From Armatimonadota bacterium (GTDB taxonomy: Bacteria > Armatimonadota > UBA5829), in assembly GCA_026415535.1 (NCBI GenBank), contig JAOAGX010000010.1, positions 1 to 17,403 on the forward strand: a stretch of 17,403 bases of DNA, in the 5' to 3' direction. Both the position numbers and the translations under genes were made by a program. A model generated the notes under the pieces. It was not told the origin of the DNA and ran no database searches. It saw nothing but the letters and a program-made list of their open reading frames with translations. Shown one piece after another: positions 1-8,449 of this stretch. How positions within the stretch are numbered: the stretch's first letter is position 1; each line of letters opens with the position of its first letter.

Positions 1-29
1 TATCCCTTCTAAGAATCGAGGACGCACAT

Positions 30-1187
30 ATGCCCCTTGTTGTGGGTGTAACATTTAGAAGGGTGGGCAAAGTCTACTACTTCGACCCAGGTGAGCTTGA
101 GCTCCGCGAGGGCGATTTTGTTATAGCGGAAACCGCGCGAGGAATGGAGTTTGGCGAGGTGGTGATCCCGCCTCGCGAAGTTTCCGATGACGAGCTAGTA
201 GCCCCACTCAAGAAAATATGCCGCATCGCGACCGGAGATGATCTTGAACGCGAGGCGTCCAACCGCGAACGCGAAAAGCAAGCCTTTGAAGTCTGCGAAC
301 GCAAGATCGCCGAACACAATCTGCCTATGAAACTCCTTGATGCGGAGTGCACCTTCGACGGCTCGCAGATCACGTTCTCATTTTCAGCGGAAGGACGGGT
401 TGACTTCCGAGAACTCGTCAAGGACGTAGCAAGCACGCTGCGAACCAAGGTCCAACTTCATCAGATCGGCGTTCGAGACGAGGCCAAGTTGATTGGTGGA
501 TATGGCGAGTGTGGCCGACCCTTGTGCTGCGCGACGTTTCTGTCTACTTTCGAGCCAATTTCAATGAAAATGGCCAAAGATCAGAGCCTCTTCCTAAACC
601 CCTCAAAGTTCTCAGGACTATGCGGTAAACTGATGTGCTGCCTGCGCTATGAGCACGAGTTTTATAAGCAGGCCCAGAGACGGCTACCTGCTGTCGGCGC
701 GATCATAGAGCTTGACAAGGGGCGGGCTAAGGTAATCAACGTGAATGTGATCACCAACATGCTCACGGTCGAAACGGAAGACGAAGTTCAGCTTCACATT
801 AGTGCTGACCGCCTAAACCTCGAAGGTCTGTGCCGCCGACATGGCATAGCCTGCAACATGACTGAGAAGAATTGCGTGCCCCTCGTCGCAGGTGATGACA
901 CTGGAATGGTTGACGAAGTTGAAGAAGAAGACATATCGGATGAGGAAGAAGAACTCGTAGCCGACTTGCTGGATGAGCCATCGGATATTACGCTGCTCGT
1001 CGACAAAGACGTGTCGACCGAAGAGGAAGCCCCCCTAACCCCGGAACCATGTGACATTTATGCACAGGAAGATAACGGGGATCGCAGACGACGAGAAAAG
1101 CGATTTCGCCCGCGCAGAGGCAATGGCGTCCAACACTGGAGAGAAGTTAGAGATCAACCCAAACCGGAAACTAGAACCGGTGACTAG
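30..1187 (+). CDS. ricT: RicT/YaaT-like PSP1-domain protein with acidic-basic C-terminal tail
   Basis: Seen: 385 codons from ATG, with GAGGA at 18-22 seven nt upstream. Residues 1-265 match the PSP1/YaaT family. Two conserved Cys clusters are present: GECGRPLCC (Cys161, 166, 167) and GLCGKLMCC (Cys198, 203, 204). A further Cys trio lies at 268, 275 and 282. Residues ~289-340 are very acidic, then 351-363 are Arg-rich, ending in a probably disordered tail; B. subtilis YaaT is about 275 residues, so roughly 100 residues are extra. Known: in Bacillus, RicT works with RicA and RicF as a Fe-S complex affecting mRNA processing and development; elsewhere the role is poorly defined. No RicA/RicF-like gene is visible here. 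The gene sits two bases upstream of the FmdB-like gene and heads the secA run. The family call is firm; the function in this organism is inferred. Confidence 0.9.
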   Translation: MPLVVGVTFRRVGKVYYFDPGELELREGDFVIAETARGMEFGEVVIPPREVSDDELVAPLKKICRIATGDDLEREASNREREKQAFEVCERKIAEHNLPMKLLDAECTFDGSQITFSFSAEGRVDFRELVKDVASTLRTKVQLHQIGVRDEAKLIGGYGECGRPLCCATFLSTFEPISMKMAKDQSLFLNPSKFSGLCGKLMCCLRYEHEFYKQAQRRLPAVGAIIELDKGRAKVINVNVITNMLTVETEDEVQLHISADRLNLEGLCRRHGIACNMTEKNCVPLVAGDDTGMVDEVEEEDISDEEEELVADLLDEPSDITLLVDKDVSTEEEAPLTPEPCDIYAQEDNGDRRRREKRFRPRRGNGVQHWREVRDQPKPETRTGD

Positions 1188-1189
1188 CC

Positions 1190-1417
1190 ATGCCGATCTA
1201 CGAATATTACTGCAAGCACTGTGATCGACAATTTGAGCTCCTGACTACAATCAGCCGCGCTGATCAAGTGTTATGTCCCATCTGCGGGTCATCAGAAGTG
1301 AAGCGGCTCATATCTATGTTTTCGGCGAGAAGCTCGGGAAGCAACGGATCATCTTCTAGTCTGAGCGGCTGCGCCGGATGCATGTCGGGAAGCTGTAAAT
1401 CGTGCGGACACAGGTAG
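1190..1417 (+). CDS. FmdB-family putative zinc-ribbon regulatory protein
   Basis: Seen: 75 codons beginning MPIYEYYCKHC, the hallmark opening of the FmdB/CxxC-CxxC-SSSS family. The first zinc ribbon uses Cys8/Cys11 and Cys29/Cys32. A Ser/Gly-rich linker (~48-60) follows, then a second Cys cluster at 61, 64, 69 and 72, which could bind a second metal. Known: the family is named after a putative regulator of the formamidase gene of Methylophilus, but for most members no target is established. The ATG lies two bases after the ricT stop and has no separate Shine-Dalgarno sequence, so translational coupling to ricT is likely. The secA start follows 13 nt later. Confidence 0.85.
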   Translation: MPIYEYYCKHCDRQFELLTTISRADQVLCPICGSSEVKRLISMFSARSSGSNGSSSSLSGCAGCMSGSCKSCGHR

Positions 1418-1430
1418 CACTGAAGATACG

Positions 1431-4400
1431 ATGAACATACTCAAAGCGCTTAGCGCAAATGAGAGAGAACTAAATAGGTTTCGAAGAATCGTCGAGCAGA
1501 TTAACGCGCTCGAACCGGCAATGAAAAAGCTGTCAAACGAGCAACTCCGAGCCAAAACGGATGAGTTTCGAGCACGGCTCGTGATCGACGATCCGGAAGG
1601 ACACCTTTCCGAGGAAGAGCGTGAACGGGTCCTGCGCGACAGGATGAATGAAATCTTACCGGAAGCGTTCGCAGTTGTCCGCGAGGCAAGTGTGCGGACA
1701 CTTGGTTTGCGCCACTTCGACGTCCAATTGATCGGCGGGATCGTCCTACATCAAGGCCGCATCGCCGAAATGAAGACCGGTGAGGGAAAAACTCTCGTCG
1801 CCACACTGCCGCTCTATCTTAATGCGCTGACCGGACGCGGCGCGCATTTAGTCACCGTCAACGACTACCTGTCTCGCCGCGACGCCCGCTGGAATGGTCC
1901 CATCTTTCATTTGCTAGGGCTCTCGGTCGGCTCAATCCACGGCCAAAGTGCGGAAACGGGAGATGTGGGACGTTCGTTCATCTACGACCCTGATTACAAG
2001 GCCCAAAACGAAAATGAGTGGGATCAGCTTCGACCCTGTAGCCGCAAGGAAGCCTACGCTTGCGACATCACGTACGGCACCAACCATGAGTTCGGGTTTG
2101 ACTACCTGCGCGACAACATGGCGTTTCGCAAAGAAGACCTGGTCCAGCGCGAACTCAACTACGCGATCGTTGACGAGGTCGACAGCATTCTAATTGATGA
2201 GGCACGCACGCCGCTTATTATATCCGGTTACGGGTATCGGTCCAGCGACATGTACTACAAGATGGACCGCGTGGTGCGCAGACTTCAACCGGAGCGAGAT
2301 TACACAGTCGATGAAAAAGCCAAAACCGCAATGCTCACTGACGAGGGAATTGCGAAGGTCGAAGAACTAACAGGCTGCGGTGACTTGAGCGCGCCGGATA
2401 ATCTGGAGATTATGCAGTATGTAAATGCCGCTCTCAAGGCACACACGGTGTTTAAGAAGGACATTGACTACGTGGTGCGAGACGGTCAGGTAATCATCGT
2501 TGACGAGTTCACCGGGCGCCTGATGTTCGGAAGGCGATGGAGCGACGGACTGCACCAGGCCGTAGAAGCCAAGGAAGGTGTCAAGGTCGAAGAGGAAAAT
2601 CAAACCCTGGCAACCATCACATACCAAAACTTCTTCCGCCTTTATCGCAAGCTTGCAGGTATGACAGGCACGGCAAAAACGGAAGAAGACGAGTTCCGCA
2701 AGATTTACGGCCTCGACGTAGTCGAGATTCCCACGCACAGGCTCTGCATCCGCAAAGATATGTCCGACGTGATCTATAAGACGCAGGAGGCTAAGTTTAG
2801 GGGAATCACGCTCGAAGTTCTGAAGTCATATGTGCGGATGCAACCTGTGCTTGTCGGCACGCGGTCAATTGAGGTTTCCGAGCGCATTAGCGAAAGGCTC
2901 TTGTCGGAGCGATTGCAGCTTCTAGGAGCAATTGAACTTCTGCGAACCAGACTTGATCAATTCAAGGACATTCCCAACGACGAAAAGAACGAATACCACG
3001 CACTACTAAACTCCAAGTTCGAAGACCTGACGATCAACCGTCTCGGACGACTTGCGAAGCGCTTGAATTTCGACCTTGATATGCTCAAGCCGGAAAACAT
3101 TTCCGAGCTTGCACGTGCGCTAGGAATTCGTCCCAAGGCCGAACGCAGATTGGCTAAGGCACTGAGGGACGGAATCATCCACAACGTTCTGAATGCTAAG
3201 TATCACGAAATGGAAGCACATATTATCGCTCAGGCAGGACGCCTTGGCGCGGTAACCATTGCTACAAACATGGCCGGTCGTGGGGTTGATATCATCCTGG
3301 GTGGTGCACCGTTGCCCGGAGAGAAAGCCGAGGATGAACAAAGCGAATCGCCGCACGGAAACATTCCAGATGACGAATACGTCCCGTTCGATCCTGCAGA
3401 AGATCTTACCTGGGACTTCGAAGAATGGAAGCAACGCAACCCCGACAAGTTCGCTGAGGCCAAGCCCGAAGCTTTGGAAGTGATCATGCGCGGTGGACTC
3501 TATATAGTAGGCTCGGAACGACACGAGAGTCGCAGAATTGACAACCAGCTAAGAGGTAGAGCTGGACGTCAGGGCGACCCGGGATGCTCCAGGTTTTTCG
3601 TCTCGCTCGAAGACGAGTTGTGGCGACTGTTTGGAGACAAGTCAAAGTCGTTCCTGTTGGCAGGCTGGCGAGAGGATCAAGCTCTGGACGCTAAGCTGTT
3701 GTCGCGAATGATCGAGCGTGCTCAGAAGAAGGTCGAAATGCACCATTTCGAAATGCGCAAGCACGTTCTCGAGTATGACGACGTGATGAACGTCCAGCGC
3801 GAGACCGTCTACGGAATGCGCCGTAAGATCCTAGAGGGCGTCAACTTGCGGCCTACTGTGATCGACTACCTCCAGAAGACCATGGTTCAGGCCATTAACA
3901 TTTTTTGCCCCGACGGGGTCCATCCGAGCGAGTGGGACACGGACGGCCTGTTCCGTCACGTCAACGAAATACTCCCACTAGAGTTATTTGCCAGGCCAGC
4001 GGACCTCAAGAGCAAGAAACGCGAGGAGCTCGAGGACTTCCTATACGACATAGTCGAGCAGAGTTATCAGGCGAAGGAGCAGGAAATAGGTGTTGAGCTG
4101 ATGCGCGATATCGAAAGACATGTCGCACTCGACTTGATCAACCGAAAGTGGATTGATCACCTCGACGCCATGGACTACCTTCGCGAAGGAATTGGACTTC
4201 GGGGCTACGCGCAGCGTGATCCGCTAATAGAGTACAAGAAAGAAGCCTACGAACTTTTCCAAAGCACTATGCAGAGTATACAGGACGAGATGGTGCGGAT
4301 AATGTACCGCGTCCAAGCTCAGCACGAACCACCACGCCGTCGCAGACCAACTTACGAGAACCTCGTGGAGCTAAGCGCAGAAGGACCAGCAGGAATAGGA

Positions 4401-4556
4401 GACGGCAACGACGGCGGACACAGTTTTGCTAAGCGCACCCCTGTGCCGACGCACGCAGGGAGGCATGGTAAGATCGGACGCAACGATCCCTGCCCATGCG
4501 GAAGCGGAAAAAAATTCAAAAAGTGTTGCTTAGGCAAGATCGAAGGACAGTTTTGA
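1431..4556 (+). CDS. secA: Preprotein translocase ATPase SecA
   Basis: Drives ATP-dependent export of unfolded preproteins through SecYEG at the cytoplasmic membrane. Seen: 1041 codons. The Walker A motif TGEGKT is at 116-121, the DEAD-type Walker B DEVD at 248-251 and the preprotein cross-linking region follows. The second helicase domain has ATNMAGRGVDI (~611-621) and RIDNQLRGRAGRQGDPG (702-718). Helical scaffold/wing regions follow, and the C-terminus carries the SEC-C zinc motif CPCGSGKKFKKCC (1021-1033), which usually contacts SecB or ribosomes. The protein is longer than E. coli SecA (901). Extra sequence lies at ~172-206, in a long helical segment at ~495-582 inside the second nucleotide-binding domain, and at ~628-685. 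It starts 13 nt after the FmdB-like gene. Confidence 0.98.
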   Translation: MNILKALSANERELNRFRRIVEQINALEPAMKKLSNEQLRAKTDEFRARLVIDDPEGHLSEEERERVLRDRMNEILPEAFAVVREASVRTLGLRHFDVQLIGGIVLHQGRIAEMKTGEGKTLVATLPLYLNALTGRGAHLVTVNDYLSRRDARWNGPIFHLLGLSVGSIHGQSAETGDVGRSFIYDPDYKAQNENEWDQLRPCSRKEAYACDITYGTNHEFGFDYLRDNMAFRKEDLVQRELNYAIVDEVDSILIDEARTPLIISGYGYRSSDMYYKMDRVVRRLQPERDYTVDEKAKTAMLTDEGIAKVEELTGCGDLSAPDNLEIMQYVNAALKAHTVFKKDIDYVVRDGQVIIVDEFTGRLMFGRRWSDGLHQAVEAKEGVKVEEENQTLATITYQNFFRLYRKLAGMTGTAKTEEDEFRKIYGLDVVEIPTHRLCIRKDMSDVIYKTQEAKFRGITLEVLKSYVRMQPVLVGTRSIEVSERISERLLSERLQLLGAIELLRTRLDQFKDIPNDEKNEYHALLNSKFEDLTINRLGRLAKRLNFDLDMLKPENISELARALGIRPKAERRLAKALRDGIIHNVLNAKYHEMEAHIIAQAGRLGAVTIATNMAGRGVDIILGGAPLPGEKAEDEQSESPHGNIPDDEYVPFDPAEDLTWDFEEWKQRNPDKFAEAKPEALEVIMRGGLYIVGSERHESRRIDNQLRGRAGRQGDPGCSRFFVSLEDELWRLFGDKSKSFLLAGWREDQALDAKLLSRMIERAQKKVEMHHFEMRKHVLEYDDVMNVQRETVYGMRRKILEGVNLRPTVIDYLQKTMVQAINIFCPDGVHPSEWDTDGLFRHVNEILPLELFARPADLKSKKREELEDFLYDIVEQSYQAKEQEIGVELMRDIERHVALDLINRKWIDHLDAMDYLREGIGLRGYAQRDPLIEYKKEAYELFQSTMQSIQDEMVRIMYRVQAQHEPPRRRRPTYENLVELSAEGPAGIGDGNDGGHSFAKRTPVPTHAGRHGKIGRNDPCPCGSGKKFKKCCLGKIEGQF

Positions 4557-4631
4557 GTTAGCACCCGAAACAAGTCTCCCCGTCAAGCCTTGCGTTTCTC
4601 GCGTCAGAAATGAATGTCTAGGACGATCAGT

Positions 4632-4640
4632 TGATATAGA
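4632..4640 (+). promoter_or_regulatory. Possible extended -10 promoter element upstream of prfB
   Basis: The 108-nt secA-prfB gap contains TGATATAGA, an extended -10 shape (TGn followed by TATAGA), ending 24 nt before the prfB ATG. No convincing -35 is visible at the right distance (GAATGT near 4612). It resembles TGATATACT in front of rqcH. This would let prfB be transcribed apart from secA. Weak evidence. Confidence 0.25.
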
Positions 4641-4664
4641 AATCACGGCAAGAAGTTTGTAACC

Positions 4665-5766
4665 ATGCTTAGAGACGTCATCGACAGAGTAACCGAATTG
4701 GATCAATCCCTCGAAGAGCTGGGAGGGCATCTTTGACGTCGCGGGTGTTCAATCTCAGATAGCGCGCTTGGAAGAGCTTTCGAGCGCGCCCGGGTTTTGG
4801 GATGACGCATCCGAGGCGCAAAAAACGCTCAAACAACTAAGCCGCCTAAAAGCTTCCATCGAACCAACCATCAAATTGCGCTCGCGCCTTGCCGATCTCA
4901 GGGAATTGGCCGAGCTGGTGGAAGAAGAGGACAGCTCCGATGCCGCCGAGGTTCGCAGAGAACTGGAAGAAGTGGAGGCGGATTACCGACGCCTTGAACT
5001 CGAAACTCTTCTCTCGGGCGAACATGATTCGGCCAATGCAATACTGGAGATCAACGCAGGAGCCGGTGGAACCGAAGCCTGTGACTGGGTTGCGATGCTG
5101 CTTCGGATGTATCTGCGCTGGGCTGAGCGCCAGGGTTATCGAACCGAAATCCTGAACAGTGTCGAGGGAGAGGTGACGGGTTTTAGAAATGTGACCGTGC
5201 TCGTCGAAGGTCGCAATGCTTACGGGTACCTCAAACACGAGCGAGGGGTCCACAGACTTGTGCGAATTTCGCCGTTTGATGCGAACAAGCGTCGGCACAC
5301 TACGTTTGCCGCCGTAGACGTTATTCCCGAACTTGAAGATGACGCGTCGCTCGAAATCAATCCGGACGACTTGAAGATTGATACGTTTCGTTCAAGTGGG
5401 GCTGGCGGCCAGCACGTTAACAAGACCGACTCAGCCGTGAGAATCACGCACATTCCGACTGGTATAGTGGTCACTTGTCAGAACGAGCGGTCACAGCACA
5501 AGAACCGCGACAATGCGATGAAGGTTCTGATGTCGCGATTGGCCGAGCTTCAGAGAGAGCAGAACGAACAGCGAATCGCAGAACTTCGCGGCGACTTGCG
5601 CGCAATCGAGTGGGGTAGCCAGATTCGCTCCTACGTATTCCAACCGTACACAATGGTCAAGGACCACCGCACTAACCATGAAACCGGTGACGTTATCCGC
5701 GTAATGGATGGCGACATAGATGATTTCATCCAATCCGCTATGAGATCCGGAGCGAAGGTGGCTTAG
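4665..5766 (+). CDS. prfB: Peptide chain release factor 2, expressed through +1 programmed frameshift
   Basis: Terminates translation at UGA and UAA. The first frame runs from ATG 4665 for 23 codons to an in-frame TGA at 4734-4736. Translation continues in the +1 frame from GAC at 4735, giving about 366 residues, essentially the E. coli length (365). In the joined protein the stop-codon recognition tripeptide SPF is at ~202-204 and the peptidyl-tRNA hydrolysis motif GGQ at ~247-249. Annotating only the long frame from the internal TTG at 4768 would lose the N-terminus, so the feature is given as the joined gene. Regulation is autogenous: low RF2 slows reading of the TGA and favours the shift. 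It follows secA by 108 nt. Confidence 0.95.
4721..4737 (+). promoter_or_regulatory. prfB +1 programmed frameshift site
   Basis: GGGAGGG (4721-4727) is an internal Shine-Dalgarno-like stimulator, followed by CAT and the slippery CTT-TGA-C (4731-4737). The GGAGGG-CAT-CTT layout has the same three-base spacing as the classic E. coli site. The Leu-tRNA on CTT can slip one base to TTT so that GAC is read next. The downstream frame joins without a gap to the conserved RF2 body. Confidence 0.93.
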
Positions 5767-5835
5767 ATATCGCCTTAGTTGAAAGGTGAAACAGCGTACT
5801 TTTCTTGCGTCTCCTAATAAAAGGGACGGAAGACA

Positions 5836-6528
5836 ATGAAAATGTTGCACATGCTCCTGATAGCCTCTCTGACGACGTTGGCGCTGAACACCAGCTTCGC
5901 CCAAGCGCCATCCATCGAGCCTCCCAAGGCTGAGCAGGTTCAGGTTGAATCGGTCTCCCCGCTCGGAAACAAAGACGTGGCAAAAGTCGAAACTCCGTTG
6001 GGCAATCTGGCCGCCGACGCCGTTCGAAGTTTCCTTCGTACGGACATCGCGTTTATTGTGGCAAGCGAGCTCAAACCAAAGGATCCACCATTTCCTCCCG
6101 GAAAAATTTTGCTCAGCGACATCGCGGCTCTTGTGTCATACCCAAACGACGCCTTAGCAACTCTGCAATTGCCTGGACGTACGATCAAACAGGCACTCGA
6201 ACGGGCTGTTTCGATACAGCCTCAGCCGAACCAGGGCTTCTTGCAGGTATCTGGCCTGGAGTTCACGTTTGATCCTAATAAGCCTGCGGGACTGCGCGTG
6301 ACTTCAATCAAGGTCGGCGGAATCCCCATTGACGATGAAAGGTTATATACGGTAGCCGTAACTAACTCCGTTGCCAACGGAGCACTTGGCTACTGGAAAT
6401 GTTGGAGCCAGGAACACGTCAAAGAGCGCAGGCCTGACGCGACAATAGTCAAGGCAATCGAAGCATATCTAAGGGCAAACCCTGTGATCGATTACTCAAA
6501 ATTGGGCCGCATAAAAGTTGGTGGATAG
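5836..6528 (+). CDS. Secreted stand-alone 5'-nucleotidase C-terminal-domain protein
   Basis: Seen: 230 codons. Residues 1-22 form a Sec signal peptide (Lys-Met start, hydrophobic core, cleavage near SFAQA), so the product is probably periplasmic. Residues ~40-210 match the 5'-nucleotidase C-terminal (substrate-binding) domain: GNLAADAVR near 56, G-ILLSDIAALVSYPND in the middle, FLQVSGLEFTFD, and YTVAVTNSVANG. The N-terminal metallophosphoesterase domain that normally supplies the catalytic metals is absent. Full enzymes such as UshA are ~500-550 residues. The next gene encodes a metallophosphoesterase, but of a different, cytosolic type, so it is not simply the missing half. The protein may bind nucleotides or nucleosides without hydrolysing them, or be a relic. 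The domain call is good; the function is unknown. Confidence 0.8.
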   Translation: MKMLHMLLIASLTTLALNTSFAQAPSIEPPKAEQVQVESVSPLGNKDVAKVETPLGNLAADAVRSFLRTDIAFIVASELKPKDPPFPPGKILLSDIAALVSYPNDALATLQLPGRTIKQALERAVSIQPQPNQGFLQVSGLEFTFDPNKPAGLRVTSIKVGGIPIDDERLYTVAVTNSVANGALGYWKCWSQEHVKERRPDATIVKAIEAYLRANPVIDYSKLGRIKVGG

Positions 6529-6543
6529 TGCTCTGAACCGCCA

Positions 6544-7452
6544 ATGACCTACGGCATTATTTCCGACATCCACGGTAACCTCACGGCGCTGGACGCCGTT
6601 CTCGACCGGTTGAGCGGTGTTGACAGATTCATTTGCCCGGGCGACATTGTGGGTTACGGCCCTGACCCTTCTGAATGTCTATCGCGCTTGCGTTCTCTCG
6701 ACTGCATCAGCGTCCTTGGAAACCACGACGCCGCTGTCTCGGGAACGATGGATCCGGCATGGTTCAATCCTGACGCACGAGCGGCCGTCCTTTGGACACG
6801 CCAAGTTCTGAGCGAGATTGACGCGCGCTCCTTATCCCTATTGCCTATGAAGTACGAAGAAGACGGATTTGTCGTCGTCCATAGCTCTTTATGGAGACCG
6901 GAAGAGTTCCACTATGTAATCTCGCCCGAGGACGCGAAACTGTGCTTTGGAGAAATGACTCATCTCCAGCATCTCCAGGCCTTCCCCGCGAGGGAGAAGG
7001 AATGTGAAACAACTGAAACACTTCCCGAAAAGGTGGAAGCTAGATATTACCCTACTTACTGTCAGGAATCAGCCGCGGGAGGATCAATTTGTTTTATCGG
7101 GCATAGTCACGTGAGTGAGGTATATGTGCAGCATCCTCCCTACCCTAGCTCAGCAAAGGCAAGACAAGAAAGCTTCGGTCAGTTATCAGCAATGGGGGGT
7201 GGAGTGGATCAAATCAGAATGCCCGAAGGTGGAAGGCTCGACTTGAATCCGGGATTGCGGTATATTGTTAACTGTGGTAGCGTGGGACAGCCTCGCGATG
7301 GCAATCCCGAGGCTAGCTGTGCCATTTTTGACAGCAAAAAAATGACAATCGAGATTATTCGTGTGCCCTACGACGTCAGAACTGTTCAGGAACGCATGCG
7401 ACGCGCCGGATTGCCGGAAACGTTAATTGACAGGCTCGGATACGGCGTTTAG
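6544..7452 (+). CDS. Calcineurin-like metallophosphoesterase (YfcE/diadenosine-phosphatase type)
   Basis: Seen: 302 codons with the full metal-binding set in order: SDIHGN (Asp8, His10), PGDIVGYGPDP (Asp34), GNHD (59-62), VVHSS (His113) and GHSH (186-189), followed by NCGSVGQPRDGNP (243-254). There is no signal peptide, so it is cytosolic. Known: this PF12850-type family hydrolyses phosphomonoesters, phosphodiesters or nucleoside polyphosphates, but the substrate cannot be read from sequence. It is longer than the common ~240 residues because of extra sequence at ~140-180 and ~196-230. The ATG is 15 nt after the previous stop and has no clear ribosome-binding site, and the next gene begins 8 nt later, so it is probably co-transcribed and coupled. 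Confidence 0.85.
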   Translation: MTYGIISDIHGNLTALDAVLDRLSGVDRFICPGDIVGYGPDPSECLSRLRSLDCISVLGNHDAAVSGTMDPAWFNPDARAAVLWTRQVLSEIDARSLSLLPMKYEEDGFVVVHSSLWRPEEFHYVISPEDAKLCFGEMTHLQHLQAFPAREKECETTETLPEKVEARYYPTYCQESAAGGSICFIGHSHVSEVYVQHPPYPSSAKARQESFGQLSAMGGGVDQIRMPEGGRLDLNPGLRYIVNCGSVGQPRDGNPEASCAIFDSKKMTIEIIRVPYDVRTVQERMRRAGLPETLIDRLGYGV

Positions 7453-7460
7453 GAGTCCAC

Positions 7461-8417
7461 TTGAGTATTCCCAAAGTTACCATTCCGCTGATTGTCTGTT
7501 TCGTTGCTCTTGCTACGGTGCCCGGTTGCTCGCCAGCTCACCAACCACCGGCTTTCGACGGCAATCGTGCATTCCAATTGCTACAGGACCAGGTAAACTT
7601 CGGGCCAAGGGTTCCGGGATCGCCCGGACATACAAAAGCAAGCCTGTTCATCAGCAACGAACTCGGGCAACACGCCGACGGAAAGCGCTTCCAAGAGTTC
7701 ACAGAGACGATTGCCGGAAAAAAATTGGCCATGCGAAATATTATCGGGTGGTTTCATCCTCCGAAAACCTCTGCCGGTAATACCAAAGAGGCGCGTTGGG
7801 TGTTGCTTGCTGCACACTGGGACACCCGTCCGATCGCAGACTATGAGATTACTTACGAAAGACGCAACCAACCGATCCCAGGCGCAAATGACGGGGCATC
7901 GGGAGTTGCTGTATTGCTCGAGCTGGCTCGGATGTTTAGAGAACGCAAGCCGAGTGTTGGTGTGTTGATGGTATTCTTCGACGGAGAAGACTACGGTCCC
8001 GGCTCTGATCAGATGTATCTAGGCTCTAAGCACTTTGCGGCCAACCTGGCAGACAGTTTGACCATAGGAAGCAAGCGCGTAAAAGTCGACTATGGCATCC
8101 TACTTGATATGGTCGGCGACCGAAATCTGGGTATCTATCGTGAGAAGAACTCAGTGGACGCTGCACCAGAAATAGTGGAAAAAGTCTGGAAAGCTGCGAG
8201 GGAACTTGGGTACCAAGACAAGTTTATAGACCAGGTGAAGTACGCCATCGACGACGACCACATACAGCTCATCAAAGCTGGTATTAAGTGCATCGACGTA
8301 ATCGATTTCGACTACGGACCGTGGCACACACTTGACGACAAGCCCGACAAGTGTAGCGCGGAGTCCCTAAAGATCGTCGGAGATGTAATTGCCCGCGTGA
8401 TATACGCCGAGAAGTAA
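7461..8417 (+). CDS. M28-family zinc aminopeptidase / glutaminyl-peptide cyclotransferase-like lipoprotein
   Basis: Seen: 318 codons from TTG, chosen because AGGAG (7451-7455) lies five nt upstream and the reading includes a full lipoprotein signal: hydrophobic 7-21 and lipobox VPGC with Cys23. Metal and catalytic landmarks of M28 follow: AHWDTRP (His119), GANDGASG (Asp144), FFDGEDYG (Glu176), LLDMVGD (Asp216) and GPWHTLDD (His289). The DDH and WHTLDD signatures together with VNFGPRVPGSPGH point to the glutaminyl cyclase branch, which forms N-terminal pyroglutamate, rather than a broad aminopeptidase. Known QCs bind a single zinc with the Asp/Glu/His set. It is probably anchored to a membrane facing the periplasm. 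It is the last gene of the plus-strand run. Confidence 0.87.
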   Translation: MSIPKVTIPLIVCFVALATVPGCSPAHQPPAFDGNRAFQLLQDQVNFGPRVPGSPGHTKASLFISNELGQHADGKRFQEFTETIAGKKLAMRNIIGWFHPPKTSAGNTKEARWVLLAAHWDTRPIADYEITYERRNQPIPGANDGASGVAVLLELARMFRERKPSVGVLMVFFDGEDYGPGSDQMYLGSKHFAANLADSLTIGSKRVKVDYGILLDMVGDRNLGIYREKNSVDAAPEIVEKVWKAARELGYQDKFIDQVKYAIDDDHIQLIKAGIKCIDVIDFDYGPWHTLDDKPDKCSAESLKIVGDVIARVIYAEK

Positions 8418-8449
8418 GATAGCTTGCACTAACCCCCTGGCCAACCGCG

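Noticed and set aside
799..1057. Ser-rich minus-strand frames opposite ricT
   Set aside because: They are the antisense reading of the Glu/Asp-rich tail codons; no independent signals.
4768..5766. prfB starting at internal TTG
   Set aside because: The upstream 23-codon frame plus canonical frameshift signal gives the normal RF2 N-terminus and length.
6544..7452. Phosphoesterase as the split-off catalytic half of the neighbouring nucleotidase
   Set aside because: Its motif pattern and short form are of the YfcE-like cytosolic family and it lacks a signal peptide, unlike the UshA-type catalytic domain.
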